Shown: positions 12,800 through 25,857, numbered from the stretch's first letter. The stretch: DNA of 64,000 bases from Diospyros lotus (GCF_014633365.1 NC_068339.1:31443316-31507315), one strand, 5' to 3'. The notes: generated by a model not told the origin, from the letters alone. Numbers and translations: made by a program.

Positions 12800-14327
12800 T
12801 CAACTTGTTTCCATGTCCTATGCAGTTTAGTGTAATGTGGTATATGTTTCGGGTTGGTTTTCTCACTGTTTTAGAGGTGCAGCTTCTACCGGTCAACAAT
12901 TTATAAGAAACTATCAACTTCATTGACAGAAAACGTCGACAGATTTTAGCCCAGTCTGAAATTTTGGGATTTTTTTATTCATGTTTTTATGCAATGTGAT
13001 TGATATGATACAAAATCGATTAATGCTCAAGATATGAGATATCAATGACCCAAAAAATTATGCATATTACATTAACAAGGATAATAATCTAAAATTGCCA
13101 TAATATTCAATGAGATTGAATTGGGAGGGTGATCATGGACTTATACAATGTGATTGTATGAACGAATGGATATATGACAGGTATTCAAAGGTCTGTAAAA
13201 TAATATATTTCATTCTATTTTTAGGAATGTTATGAGACATAAGTCTCCATGTAATTTCATTTTAGTAGGAAAAATGTATAATACAAATTTCTTGTAAAAT
13301 GAAAGAGCCATAAAGAATTGGTGACCTAAGTAACAAGAAGGCTGCAAGGAGATTTCCCATGAGATGGGTGTTGCCTGATTTGTGTTTTGATTCCTTAATG
13401 ATGCTATTGATTAAGTCCAAAGGCTCAGATTTAATCAATAAGCTCAAAGTCCATGATCACCCCACTTTGTATGCTTAAATTTATTTATCTAAGAGATACA
13501 TAAAGGAAAATTTCATGCATGTGCAAAGTGAAAGCTCAAAAATAAATTATGAATTTATTTTGAATGCATGAAGTTTATTTGTGTATGAGATACATAAAGG
13601 GAAACTTTAAATGCATGCTCAAAGAGAAGATTATCCAAAAATAGATTATGAATTTATTTAAGCATGAGATACATAAAGGGAAAATTTAAATGCATGTGCA
13701 AAGTGAGACCCTTAAAATTAAGATCGAAATCTTCCCAAACATGCAAACTAATAGATACGATAAATAAGATTTGTCGTGACCCTCCACCGTCATAGGAATT
13801 CGTTACTCGATTGGGTGTGCCCAACATACCACCAAAGTGTTGAGGGTGTATTCCATGAGGGTTGATTGAATTTTCTATCTAAGCATGAGATGTTGTTGGT
13901 TACCCCACATGGATATAGCCAACATACCTCTAAAGTGTTGACGTCATAGACGTTTTAAGTGGATCGCTGGCTGAGATGGTGGGTTTTGTCTATGTATGTC
14001 ACTCTCCAACATACCACCAAAGCATTAAGGAATATGTGGCATACGGGTTATTGGATCGAACCTCACATGAGATGTGATAGGCAAGAGTTGCCTACTCAAA
14101 TATGTGGGTATCGCAACATACCATCAAAGTGTTAAAGGGTATTCATGTAGGAGAGAACTCGATCATCTACCATGAGTCCCCTCGAGGATTCACGTTTACC
14201 ACCATGGGAAGTGTGGGATTCAAAAAATTGAGTGTGAGGTATCATTTAGTTTGACACTGAAACTAAGTGGATTTTGTTGGATAAATCAATCTAACAATCA
14301 TTTATTTATTTGTGCAGCATTTTCAAA
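12800..14327 (+). repeat. Copia untranslated leader with two families of tandem repeats
   Basis: No gene is seen. At 13480-13710 a unit of about 80 bp containing GAGATACATAAAGG and ATGCATGTGCAAAGTGA is repeated about three times. At 13828-14130 the motif CAACATACCACCAAAGTGTT, with small changes, recurs four times at intervals of 70-120 bp. The stretch lies between the primer-binding site and the gag start, so it is the leader of the element. Confidence 0.7.
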
Positions 14328-15156
14328 ATGGCATTTTCAAACCCCATCGTGCGTCTTTTGGTCAAAAACACTTTAACTGGACCTAACTACAAAGATTAGC
14401 TTCATAACCTAAAACTTGTTTTGGGTATGGAGAAAATTCTTGATGTCTTGGAACATGTCCCTTAATCTCTTCTTGGGGGCTTTAGTAAGGAGGAACGAGT
14501 TACATGGGAAGAAATGAGGGATCAAGACTTGAGGGCTAGGATGCATATCTTGGCATCTATGACCAATGAGCTTTAATGTCAGCATAAGCACATGATTGAT
14601 ACTTGTAGCATGATTGTGAATCTATAAGAGCTCTATGGGGAACATAGCCGAACAATTAGATAAGAGATATCTAAGCAACTGTTCAAGGCCAAGATGACAG
14701 AAGACACTGATGTGGGAAACCATGTACTCAAGATGATTAATTTGATTGGTCAACTTGAAGTGTTGGATTTCTACATAGATGCCGAGTTACAGATTGACCT
14801 TATCTTCCTATCGCTCCCAAAATCTTTCAACCTATTTATTCTCAACATTAACATGAACAAGCTTGAGTGGCCGCTTCTAGAGTTGTTAAATATGTTGACA
14901 ACTGCCCAAGCCTAAATCAAAGGAAAGAGGCAAGAAGGAGTTCTTGCAATAGCCTTGTCTTCAAGATCTTCTAAGAAAAAGAAAAGTTCTTCCTCTAAGA
15001 AGAAGAAGCTCAGGTCAAAAAGGAAAGTTTTCAAAAATAAGCACAAAGAGAAGGGATCGAGGCAAAAGTGTTTCCACTACCAAAAAGATAGGCATTGGAA
15101 GAGGAACTGCCCAGGGTATCTTGCTAGTTTGAAAGTCAAGCAGTATAAGAATTAGC
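14328..15156 (+). pseudogene. Copia gag pseudogene
   Basis: This is a decayed copia capsid gene. Translation from ATG 14328 begins MAFSNPIVRLL and meets a stop in the motif following GPNYKD. Later frames show the typical lines about minimal amino-acid runs on a Gag alpha-helical core (DLIFLSLPKSF at about 14800) and a Lys/Ser-rich basic stretch (14955-15060). A zinc-knuckle remnant CFHYQKDRHWKRNC follows near 15070-15111; the second of its three cysteines is tyrosine, so the CCHC box is broken. It lies directly downstream of the leader and upstream of the protease. Stops and frameshifts rule out a working protein. Confidence 0.8.
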
Positions 15157-15189
15157 GATCAGGTACATCTTCCTTATATGTTATTGTGG

Positions 15190-16149
15190 TGATCAATGCT
15201 ATTGGTCATTCTCCTATCTCTTAGATTCTTGATTCAGGTGCAACTTCTCATATTTGTGTTTGTATGCAGGATCTCATGGAGAGTAAGCCGCTTGAGAATT
15301 GGGAAGTTGTCCTCTGTGTGGGAAATGGAACTCTTGTAGAGCCATTAGCAATAGGGACAACTTTTATTACTCTTAATTCTGGGCATGTACTTAATCTTAA
15401 AGACTCTCTATATTTACTTACTGCTTTTCGGAATGTAGTGTCCATTCCTAGACTTGTGAGGGATGGTTATGAATTATCTTTTTCTTCTAATATATGTCAT
15501 ATTCATTATGGTAATGATGTGGTTGGCATGGGTATTATGGTGAATGGTCTTTATGTTTTAGAGTTACATAAAAATGTTAGACAGAGGGATGTAAATGTTG
15601 CATCCATTAACAGTGGGAAGCATTCTCGTGATGACGGTGTTGACCTTAAAAACTTATGACATCTTAGACTAGGCCACATAACTGAGAGAATGATTAACGA
15701 ATTAGCCACAAGAGGAGTGATTGATCCATTAGGTTCTGAACCAGGGCCAACTTGTGAATCCTATCTTCTCAAGAAGATAGTTAAGTCACTATTTGTTGGA
15801 CAAAATGGGAGAGCCAGTGAGTTGTTAGGGTTAATCCACACAGATGTATGTGGGCTATTCTTTGTAATGGCAAGAGGTGATTATCACTACTTTATAACCT
15901 TTTATTGATGACTTGTCACGATATAGTTGTGTACTTGATGAAGGCTGAAGTAGAAAATCAGACCGAAAAGAGTATTAAGATATTTTGATTGAAGTGATGA
16001 ATACTTATGTACGGAATTCAATGAGTACCTCAAGACTAATGGCATCATATCCTAATTAAATCCTTCTGCAAGTCCATAGTTGAATGGTGTTTTTGAGAGA
16101 AAAAATCGTACTTTGTTGGACATGGTACATTCAATGATCATTTTTGCCG
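15190..16149 (+). pseudogene. Copia protease and integrase N-terminal part (pol pseudogene)
   Basis: The aspartic protease active site ILDSGATSHIC is encoded from 15225. The Trp codon expected just before it reads TAG (15222-15224). An open stretch to 15659 covers the rest of the protease and its linker. A GAG-pre-integrase remnant (HLRLGHI, 15659 onward) and the integrase core start (LIHTDVCG about 15833) follow, then the GVFERKNRTLLDMV block at about 16085-16127. The zinc-finger cysteines are partly lost: CESYL is visible in place of the usual paired cysteines. The frame stops at 16150, where a solo LTR has entered; copia resumes at 17938. Confidence 0.8.
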
Positions 16150-16154
16150 ATCTA

Positions 16155-16312
16155 TGATTAGCAGTCAATTTTATAAATTTTGTTATAATTATACTCCTAT
16201 TTTAATTTTAAAATTGAGTTTAATTGAATATTTTGTGATTATATGCCGGTCTATATGAAAAATGAAGATTAAATCAATATCATGGCACATTAAAAGATTT
16301 AAAAAATATATA

Positions 16313-16345
<33 letters not shown>

Positions 16346-17932
16346 AATATAATATATAATATAACATAATATATAATAATGCATATATCCCATGCGTGCC
16401 ACGCTATACTCCATCCTATATATATATATATATATATAATAACATAATTGCATATGGGATGTAGCCATGCGTGGAGATCGAGGGGCTTGGAGGCTATGTC
16501 CAATTAAGATCCAGCCATTTGAAGTTCCACTGCTTTTATTAAAAGCCATGCAATTGTGTGAAGCCCATTAAAGCCCAGCTCGTGGGAACAGCAGGCGCAC
16601 GGCAATCTCAAATGTGGTCCCTTGGGCTGTAATTTCTTGCAAATTGAAGGGCAATCAAAGTGCATAATATACATATATATATATATATATGGACATCAGT
16701 GCACAGGAGAGAATATCCCCCATTCTCCATTTCTGCAAACAACAATAAGGAATAAGGGGGAGCGGAGAGACAGCCCAGCGCCCAGCAATGGGATTGTTCG
16801 GACAACACAGTGAGGGGACGGACAGAGAGGTTTAATTTCAGATTTGATTTGCTGTGTTGTTCATCTTTCTTTTTCTTTTCTGTAGTTCTTTCATGTATGC
16901 AAGTCTCTCACGCACAGTTTCTTCTTTCAATTTATATTTAATTAGTTACTGTTTTTTCTTTTTCTGTTAATTATTTTCTGTATTAGGATTATTGTTGTCC
17001 AATTTTTGTCTATTTTAATACTGTAATTTACATTCTGTATTTTTAATTTCAGTACTTTAAATTCCAGCATTTAATTTTCAGCATTTAAATACTTACAATT
17101 TTAATTTTTGTCAATTAAATTTGCCATTTACATATTGTAATTTACTTTTCTGTATTTTATTTTCCCCGCACTTTAATTTTCTATATTAAAAAATGAAAAT
17201 GTGTAGATAATAATTCTCGGGCCATGACAATGATAGTGTCTAATGCCAAAAATTTTCGAGTTAACCAAACTTCATTGTAAGTCGAGGTGTTAAAATTAAT
17301 TTTTAAATTTTTACCAAACACTTGAGTTTGGATTTTGAGTTTGGATTGAGATATATGCCTAATCTAGAACCCTCATATCATGTATGTGGGTTGCCCAACC
17401 TGAAAATATTATCATCCCCAAGTTTAAGTATACTTTATATACATTTCGATTTATGGTGGTTGTCTAAGTTAGAATCGACATGCCATATCTGTCGGTTACT
17501 AGAATTAGAATCATCATCATCCCGAAATGTGATCAATAACAAATATTTTAAAATTAATTTAACCCCGTGATACCTTTTTATTGTGAGTCTTGGAAAATAT
17601 TTGGATTGGCACTAAAATTGTCTTGATCCAAGACGTTTGGTTTTCAGTCGCACATTTAATTTCCTTTTTCCTAAAATCAGTTGAATTAGTCTAACAAAGA
17701 TGTTCATCACATAAAAAATTTTGTTTCTTTTAATTTTCATCTTAATAAATATCTCTCAGTTAATTCCATCTTAATAAAGATCTCTCAGTGAATTAACTTG
17801 GACTCTCATCTAGTAAATAAATGTGTGTTACAATGCACACTCGTACACTAACAAGTATAAACGCCTTGTGCCTACATACTTATTTTTTTTCTTTGTTTGT
17901 TAGTTTTAATTGCACAAGATTAAGCGCAGTAA
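16155..17932 (+). mobile_element. Solo LTR, Tat/Athila-like, duplication ATCTA
   Basis: It starts TGATTAGCAGTCAATTTT and ends AAGCGCAGTAA, with ATCTA at 16150-16154 and 17933-17937. Removing it restores the copia integrase frame. The end, with TTAGTTTTAATTGCACAAG, and the start, TGAT-AGC, resemble Tat/Athila-group LTRs, so the lineage is inferred. It contains AAT (16313-16338) and TA (16417-16438) microsatellites and a pyrimidine-rich part (16860-17160). It has no coding sequence; ORFs at 16189-16813 are repeat-derived. Confidence 0.85.
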
Positions 17933-17937
17933 ATCTA

Positions 17938-18078
17938 CCATTGTCATTGTAGGGCTATGCTTTATGCACAAATATTTAACTATATAACATGACTCCTAGT
18001 AAGTCTGTCGAGAGTACGCCATATGAGATGCGGACTAGAAGATAACCTAGTCTTAAGCATGTTAGGATATGGGGTTGT
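17938..18078 (+). pseudogene. Copia integrase fragment between two insertions
   Basis: About 140 bp of copia integrase remains here. It encodes the end of the core (LPLSL, stop, GYAL) and the block SVESTPYEMRTRR, followed by HVRIWG just before the Tekay element. The same protein continues at 33638 with LAYVK. Copia integrases normally read TPYE...W..RKP..... WGC.AY, so this is the correct order. Confidence 0.85.
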
Positions 18079-20376
18079 TGTAACACCCCAAATTCTCGAG
18101 CGTGTTATAACTTATGTTAAACCATATCATTCCTCATATCCATCTCAAAATTTTCATACATCTTTCTCGAAAGAGAAATAATATAAACATTAAATGCAGA
18201 AGCTAAGAATCGAACATAATATTACAATTACAATAGTTCAAACAATACATAATGTCTTTCAAAAATATTCTGAATGTTAAATAGTAAAAACTTAAATATA
18301 TCAATTTCAACATCATAATCATAGTTCATCGTGCACTTGCTAAGTGCCATCACATGCTTCTTTAGTATTTGCTTCCGCTACACAATCATTTGGAACGTTT
18401 GAATATTCCAGGGGTAAGGTCCAAGTTAGATGATGAATCATCAAAGTAAGGTTATAAAAATTGCGACTTGTGCATGAATGCAGATGCAAAATATCTCCAT
18501 TCCATTCGTTTGAGCCAACCACATCTTAATACTCCTCCTCATTTTATACAGCTTCCTGACCATGCCGAGATGGATAGGTGCACCCTTGGCAAAGCAGCGG
18601 TGTTGGCCCGTACTCTTAAACCATATGCGATGTATGAATAACAAATCATCATGAAAGATGCATACTCCATCATAACATATAAATGCAAACTATATGACAT
18701 ATACACGTTAAGGCATGACAACATGATGATTTCATTTACATAAACCAAGTAATAGGGTAGAATCACTTACATTCGCACTAAGTTCAATACACCTTGAAAT
18801 ACATGCACAACTTCAATTTTCGTACCAACCTCAAATTTCATACAAATCACCTCACCTCAAGCCTCAAAACACCCCATCCATTAGGTTTATTTACATGAAT
18901 ATCAAAACCTAATTTTCCATAATTCCTTCATATTTATTTCTATTTTCTTTCTATTTTTACCCCAAAAATTTTAGAATAAATATTTCCTCAAATATTTTTA
19001 CACCAAAATGCCTAAAATAACTTTCCAGACATTTCTAAAAATTTTTGGAAAAAAACTGATTGCCACGCGCCCTTACTCAATTTTTAGAAAAAAACTAATT
19101 CCCACGCGCCCTTACTCGCTGAGAGAGTGGGCAGTAAGTGAAACTGGCACGTGAGGTTCATGCACCGTTCGTCTTCTCCGGCACCAGCACATCAGAAAAT
19201 CTGGCTTTTGCTTCAGGCTCAATCTTCTCCTTTAGTCGATCGCGATGGCTAGCTTGGCTGCTGGAAAGGAGGACCGGAAAAAGGCCAACCGGCGACTTAA
19301 ACTCTTAGCCTAGTCGTCCGCCTAGCTTTTCTGGCGAGCCCTCGAAACCCCACTAAACCTATACAAAAACTCTACAAACTTTCCAGAATGCTTCTACAAC
19401 TCACAAGGAACAAAAGCCCTCTATTCTTTGCCTTTGATTCACCCACGACGAGAGCAATTTAAGCTTGAAATTATGTAAACCCTCGGCCATCTCGACCCAT
19501 ATTTATACCTATTTTTTAACCTCTAAACGTCCCTTCATGTCAAATCTATGGTCCTTAACATCATCACGACCATTAAAGGGCCTTATTACACCCTGAACCA
19601 ACTGCGATTTGCTCTTTAGAGCACTTAATTTTTTTAGCCATTCCATGGCCAATTTCTATCAAATCGCCCACCAACGTGGCCAATTCTTGGCTGAGGAAGA
19701 GTCCCAAGGTGGTTAGGCTTATCCCTTCCCCCTCAGGTGACCCTTTCAAAACCCTCACTGGCTGCCATCGGCAATGGGAGAGGCAGCTGGCAGTGCACTG
19801 CCAGCTGTTCCCAATTTCCACTTTTACCCCTACCATTATTTGAAATTCCAATTTTTTCCTTTTCACTTTGCCCCAGAACTTTCCAATACTCCCATTAAGA
19901 CACACAAGTTCTAAGCTTTTCATTCCAGCCTCGAAAGTTCAGAAATAACGTCATTTTGACCATTCTCAAGCATTTTTAAGAAATTACACTTAGGTCCGAA
20001 TTTACGTTTTGACCGCAAACCTTTTGGTTTCCTCTCCAAACCACTTAAGGGTTGTTCTATATGCCAAATTAAGTTCTCACAAGCTTTTTGTTGACTTCCT
20101 GGAAGTCTCCTATGAAGATTCGGTCTTTCAGCTTGACCCGAAACTATACCAAAAACTGTTCTCAATTTGATTTCTTTCGGCGCTAAAAATCTTATTTTAA
20201 TATGCTTGCTATAGACACCTATTTCCTTTAAAAGATGCGCGTCCTAAGGGATTCCCTTCTATCGATTCGACTATTTGGTACCCTTAAACTATCTCCTAGA
20301 TTCCTTTATCGTCACCACATATGCAATATTTCATGAAATAATGATATATTTATTCATTTTGACTTGGGATATTGCA
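18079..20376 (-). repeat. 3' LTR of the Tekay element
   Basis: It runs from TGTAACACCCC to GGATATTGCA on the + strand; the last bases show one change from the ATTACA of its partner at 31513. It carries the shared blocks ATCATTTGGAACGTTTGAAT (18390) and CCAACCGGCGACTTAAACTC (19287). Compared with the right LTR it lacks about 45 bp near its + strand start. It holds no gene. Confidence 0.9.
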
Positions 20377-20390
20377 TTCTCCCCTCCTTA
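20377..20390 (-). other. Polypurine tract of the Tekay element
   Basis: On the - strand the sequence is TAAGGAGGGGAGAA, directly before the 3' LTR. It is in the expected position and composition for plus-strand priming. Confidence 0.8.
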
Positions 20391-20415
20391 CAAAAATTTT
20401 GTCCTCGAAATTTGC

Positions 20416-21702
20416 TTATTCCACATCCATTCTATCTACTAACTCTTTGAACAAAAATAGAAAATTACTTCTCATCTCCGCTTCTCGTTCCCACATTAAC
20501 TCCTCGCTTACTGGGTTTCTCCACAGTACTTGCACTAGTGGAATTGATTTGCTTCTCAGGACTTGATCTCTACGATCCAAAATTTTGAATGGTCTTTCAA
20601 GATAGGAAAGATTCTCTTGCACTTCAGTGGCTTCTGTTGGCATTACTTGAGATGGATCTGGCTCATGCTTTCGGAGCTGCGACACGTGGAACACATCATG
20701 CAAATTAGATAGAGCCATGGGAAAAGCGAGTCGATAAGCACCTGGCTTGATTCTTTCTATGACGTTGTATGACCCAATATATCTGGGACTCAACTTACCC
20801 TTTTTGTGGCTTCGAGTCATCATCCTAAGAGGGGATAACTTTAAGTATACCTTATTACCGACTTGAAACTCTAAATCTCTATGCCTGGCGTTAGCATAAG
20901 ACTTTTGGCGACTTTGAGCCTCTCTGATTCTTTCTTGTCTAGTCTTTATCTTTTCGGTAGTTATCTGAACTATCTTAAGACTTAATACTTGTCGTTCTCC
21001 AACTTCGGTCCAACACACTGGGGACCTGCACTTGCGTCTGTATAATGCTTCATAGGGAGCCATACCAATGCTACTGTGATGGCTATAATTATAGGCGAAC
21101 TGTACTAGCGGTAGGTGCTCTTCCCAATTTTCTAAAAAATCTAGAGCACAGGCTCTCAACATGTCTTCCAAGGTCTGAATGGTCATTTATGATTGACCAT
21201 CAGTTCGGGGGTGATAGGTTGTACTTAATCTAAGCTGAGTGCCTAAGCACTTTTGCAGACTACCCCAAAACCTTAAAGTGAACCTTGGATCACGGTCCGA
21301 GACAATGCTTATTGGTATTCCATGTAATCTAACAATTTCATTGACGTACTGTTGGGCAAGCTTATTAATAGACTGACTTATCTTCATAGCCAAAAAATAA
21401 GCAAACTTGGTTTATCTATCAACAACCACCCATATGGCATCATTTTCCCTAGGGTGTCTTGGTAACCATGTTACAAAATCCATGGTAATATGCTCCCATT
21501 TCCATTTTGGAATTTCTAATGGTTGCAAACTTTTGCCTGGTCTTTGACGCTCAATCTTGACCCTTTGGCATGGATCACACTGTCCAACATATCTTGCAAT
21601 GCTCTTTTTCATTCCAGGCCACCAGTACACAGTCTTTAAATCTCGGTACATTTTGGTACCTCCTGGGTGAATTGAATATCTAGATCGATGGGCTTCTTTC
21701 AA
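20416..21702 (-). pseudogene. Tekay integrase and chromodomain-type C-terminus (pseudogene)
   Basis: 21702-21412 encodes the zinc-binding region (H...H...CDPC) and the start of the core with MDFVTWLP. 21393-21187 holds the second catalytic Asp context (SIVSDRDPRFT) and STTYHPRTDGQS. At the third catalytic position the codon after DGQS is TAA (21187-21189) where the family has Glu (GAA), so the active site is lost. 21186-20416 gives the C-terminal domain with YNVIERIKPGAYRLAFP and HDVFHVSQLRKH, then the chromodomain-like end. A frame break also occurs between 21412 and 21393. This is the 3' end of pol; the polypurine tract follows within 40 bp. Confidence 0.88.
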
Positions 21703-21879
21703 AATTGCTTCTCTTAATTCCTTTACTCGAGGTACATATATTCTTCCCTGAAACTGAAGTATGAAACTTCGAGATTTTTACCTGGCCTTTCTCGTTACCC
21801 ATAATTCTACTCTGTGATCTTTGGGTAGAGCTTGTCGTATCTGCTCCATCAAATCTGGCTGGATGGTGAGATTGGCTAC

Positions 21880-22509
21880 TTAGGCTGAATTTCCTTTCGG
21901 AGTAGCTTCCACTATCATTAGGCTGAAAGCTTCAAGTAACTTCAATTTGGACACCATCATTCCCGCCACACATATAGGTGCCTTTCTACTTAGGGCATTG
22001 ACCACAACATTGGCTTTACCAGGATGATACTGGATGACACAATCATAATCCTTTAAGAATTCCATCTATCGACATTGTCTCATATTAAGATCTTTCTAGG
22101 AAAACACGTATTGTAAACTCCTATGGTCAGTAAAGATTTCAAAATTCTCACCGTACAAGTAGTGTCTCCAAACTTTTAAAGCAAACACTAAGACAACTAA
22201 TTCTAAATCGTGGGTCAGGTAATTTTTTTCATGCCTCTTCAGTTGTCGAGACCCATAGGCAATTACTTTTTCATACTGCATTAGCACACATCCCAATCCA
22301 TTCTTCGTGGCATCAATGTACACCTTATAACCTTCGGACCCATTTGGCATGGCTAACATCGGAGCAATTGTGAGTCTTTCTTTGAGCATCTGAAAACTCC
22401 TTTTACATTGCTCATTCCATTCAAACTTCACACCTTTTTGAGTTAGTTTCGTAAGGGCTGAGGCTATCTTTGAGAACCCCTCTATGAATTTTCTATAATA
22501 CCCGACCAA
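21880..22509 (-). pseudogene. Tekay RNase H region (pseudogene)
   Basis: 22509-22096 encodes [16 protein letters not shown] at the end of the reverse transcriptase, then the RNase H domain ([38 protein letters not shown]). The usual first catalytic Asp (DAS) reads DAT. A stop falls after YVFS. 22065-21880 continues with MEFLKDYDCVIQYHPGKANVV, the usual RNase H end. Stops before and after show that it is broken. Neighbours are the reverse transcriptase on one side and the integrase on the other. Confidence 0.85.
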
Positions 22510-22519
22510 CCCTAGGAAA

Positions 22520-25500
22520 CTCTTGATTTCGGTAACTGTGTTGGGTTAGCTCCATTCTCTTACTACCGATACCTTTGCTGGGTCAACGGATATTCCTTTA
22601 GCTGATATGACATGCCCTGAGAAAGCCACTTGACTTAGCTAAAATTTACACTTGATAAACTTGGCATACAACTTGTGCTCCCTCAATGATTGAAGTATAA
22701 TCCTCAGGTGGTTTTCTTGTTCTTCTTTAGTAGGTGAGTAAACTAAGATGTCGTCTATGAATACTATTACAAACTTGTCCAAATGTGGCTTAAAATCTCG
22801 ATTCATTGTATCCATAAATGTTGCTGGGGCATCAGTCAATCCAAAGGGCATAACTAGAAATTCATAATGACCGTATCGAGATCTAAAAGCTGTTTTTATG
22901 TACATCATCGGCCTTGATTCTTAATTGATAGTACCCTGATCGCAGGTCAATCTTTGAAAAGACATTCGTACCATGCAATTGATCAAATAATTCCTCAATT
23001 CTCGGGAGCATGTATTTATTCTTGATGGTTACTTTAGTTAACTGTCGATAGTCTATGCATGTAATACCCCGCTCTCCCAGGAAGGCGTTACGTAACGTAA
23101 GATTCTGGGGATATATTTTTTTTTCCAGACAAACATCAGAAACCTAACACAAAATCGTTCCCCGAAGATCCCGTTACACCTTCTCAGTATATCAACTACG
23201 AACCATCAATAAACTAAGACAGGTTCATCAACTCAAATGCGAAAGCTAGATCGAAACCTTAACAGGTCATAACCAAAATCACTTTATTTATAATATAAAG
23301 TTTTACCAACGTTTACATGACGTTCTCAAAATAAACAACATAACTAAAAGGACATAATATAAAACATCCTCTAATCGTCGTCACTCCTCGGCAATTCCTT
23401 TTCCCTTTGCACCGCTGCCTTCACCTGGAACGTTTGAATATTCCAGGGACATAGTCCAAATTAGATGCTGAATTATCTAAGTGAGAGTTCAAAATCACAT
23501 TTTTCATGAATGAATGCAAGACATGAAATAAACCAATACACCCAGTAATCCCTAGCCTAAGAGAATCCCACGCGCTTAACCCTACCATGGGAAAAGAGCA
23601 ATTTCTCTAAAAGCTATGCCACCAAACTGACTCGATAACACGATGACACGAAGCGATTCTAGCTTAAGAGGGGCAAGCCAAATCATCTCTCCAGATCACG
23701 CTTCCACTCTAAGCATCTGGGAACCACCATACAATCCCAACTCCAAAATTTCACATGGACCACCTAGTCATCCTAGTGCAACTTCCTTGGCTAAACGACC
23801 TAGCACGGAAACCAAGGCGGCTATCCTGACATGCACACCAGCATCAGATACCCCTATTATTCCAATACGCCCTTGGAGAATTACGGTTACACTATCCAGG
23901 TAACATCCTAGGCTGACATCCCACATGAACAACACAGTATGGACCACTTAGTCATCCTAGTGCAACTTCCCTGACCAAACGGTCTAGCACGAAAACCAAG
24001 GCAGCTATCCTGACATGCACACCAGCATCAGATACTCCTATTATTCCATCACGCCCTTAGAGAATTATGGCTACACTATCCAGACAACATCCGAGGCTGG
24101 CATTCTATACACACACACAAAACTCAAGACAATGCCACATTTCACAATCCAATACATCATATAAACAACAATTTTATAAAATGCAATGCACAATTTCAAA
24201 ACATTTAGGGACGAACCTTCCTCATAAACCAACCGTCACCGATTAACGTTTCAATGCACAAAACCATTTTGCATGGAATCCACAACACATTTAGGTAACA
24301 CAAATACCAAATTTTAAGGTAAACTACTCACAGTAAATCAAGTTTGGGGGCGAACACTCACCTCGAACGAAACTCAGAACACCTTGAATCTTGTGCCCGA
24401 CCTCGACTTTTGTGCAACTCCTCAAGTATTTTGACCAAACCACCTCCTTACACGCTCTCATGCGCTGCCTAAGTGCTCTGCGTGTGTGATGCCTCGCGTA
24501 TGCTTAAAAAGCCATCTATTCACTAATCCTGAAGCACTCTCGTCTATTACGAACTTATCACAATTTTGAATGAGAAACCTTTGGCGATGAACCCCTATTT
24601 ATAGGTTTTGGAAACTTAGCCACCAAGAAACACATATTCTGCAATCATTCAAATCTTCCAAAATCTTTTCCAATTATTGTAAATGTTCTAAGATATTATA
24701 TAATCATTACCAAATCTTCTAAGATATTCTGTAATCATTCTAAATCTTCCAAGATATTATATAATCATTACCAAATCTTCTAAGATATTCTGCAATCATT
24801 CTAAATCTTTTAAGATATTATATAATCATTACTAAATCTTCTAAGATATTCTACAATCATTCTAAATCTTATAAGATTTTATGCAATCATTGATATCTGA
24901 ATCAAATCTTATTCAAATCAAATCTTTATCCAAATCAAATCATATCCAATCAAATCTTATCCAAATCTTATTTTATCCAATCAAATCTTATCCAAATCTT
25001 ATTTTATCCAATCAAATCTTATCCAAATTTTATCCTTAAAGTCATCACGAGACTTCATCCTTATCTCTAAAGTCATCATGAGGCTTTTCCTGAATCTCCC
25101 AAATGCCCATAGTAAAAAGGTTTCAAGAATTACACTTTGGCCTGAACTTTTGAATAATTGCACTTAGACCCTTTCCAACATGGTCCTCAGGCTAATTTTT
25201 AATTGCATTTTAGTCCCAGAAAAATGGACTAATTACGCTAATAACCCTGATTTTTAGGTAAAATACACTTTTACCCGAACCTCAAAAATTATAATTTTGC
25301 CCCTGGCTCAAAAATTGAACTTTTGTCTCCAAACATCCACAATCCCTTAAAATATTGTATTTCCTCAAGTATTTGAATCTAAAAATCTCGAGTATTCCAT
25401 CCCTTACGATCATTCGGTTTTCTCAACCTGGTAGATAGTTGTACCGAAAACTGTTTTCGATCTCAATTCTTTTGATTCCTAAAATCATAACTTGTATTAC

Positions 25501-25852
25501 TCGTTGATACTATACCATTTTCCTTGGCTATCTAGGGTCCAGGGTACTCCCTTCGTCTAATTCGATTGTCTAAAACTGCATTAGTGTACTCTATAGCCTC
25601 ATTTTTCTAAAAATTCCACTTATGCCCTTCATCAAATACCGTTTATAACCTCAAATAATTCCCGAGTATTACAATGCACATTCTTAGACTTCCATCTTTC
25701 TTCTTAACAAAGAGGATCGGTGCTCCCCAGGGTGACATACTGGGTCTGATGAATCCTTTATCCAACAACTCTTGAAGCTGAATCTTTAGTTCCCTCAATT
25801 CCATAGGAGCTATCTTATAGGGTGGTATGGAGATGGGGTTTACCCCTGGCAT
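22520..25852 (-). pseudogene. Tekay reverse transcriptase, split by a solo LTR
   Basis: 25852-25679 encodes the N-terminal reverse transcriptase ([44 protein letters not shown]). A 2.6-kb solo LTR follows at 23060-25673. 23054-22520 continues with the palm: [20 protein letters not shown] and the catalytic FIDDILVYS (about 22750). The catalytic Asp pair is intact, but stops occur, for example before [11 protein letters not shown] and around 22640. The two parts meet exactly at the ATGCA duplication. Confidence 0.88.
23060..25673 (-). mobile_element. Solo LTR, Tekay-like, in the reverse transcriptase; duplication ATGCA
   Basis: It begins TGTAATACCCCGCTCTCCC and ends GAGTATTACA, with ATGCA at 23055-23059 and 25674-25678. 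A - strand TATA box (CCTATAAATAGGG) lies at 24593-24605. About 185 bp is duplicated in tandem (23757-23941 and 23942-24112, both with CCACNTAGTCATCCTAGTGC). A unit of about 61 bp with AAATCTTCTAAGATATTCTG is repeated about four times at 24650-24890, followed by short TCAAATCTTATCCAAATC repeats to about 25030. It contains no gene. Confidence 0.93.
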
Positions 25853-25857
25853 AATTT

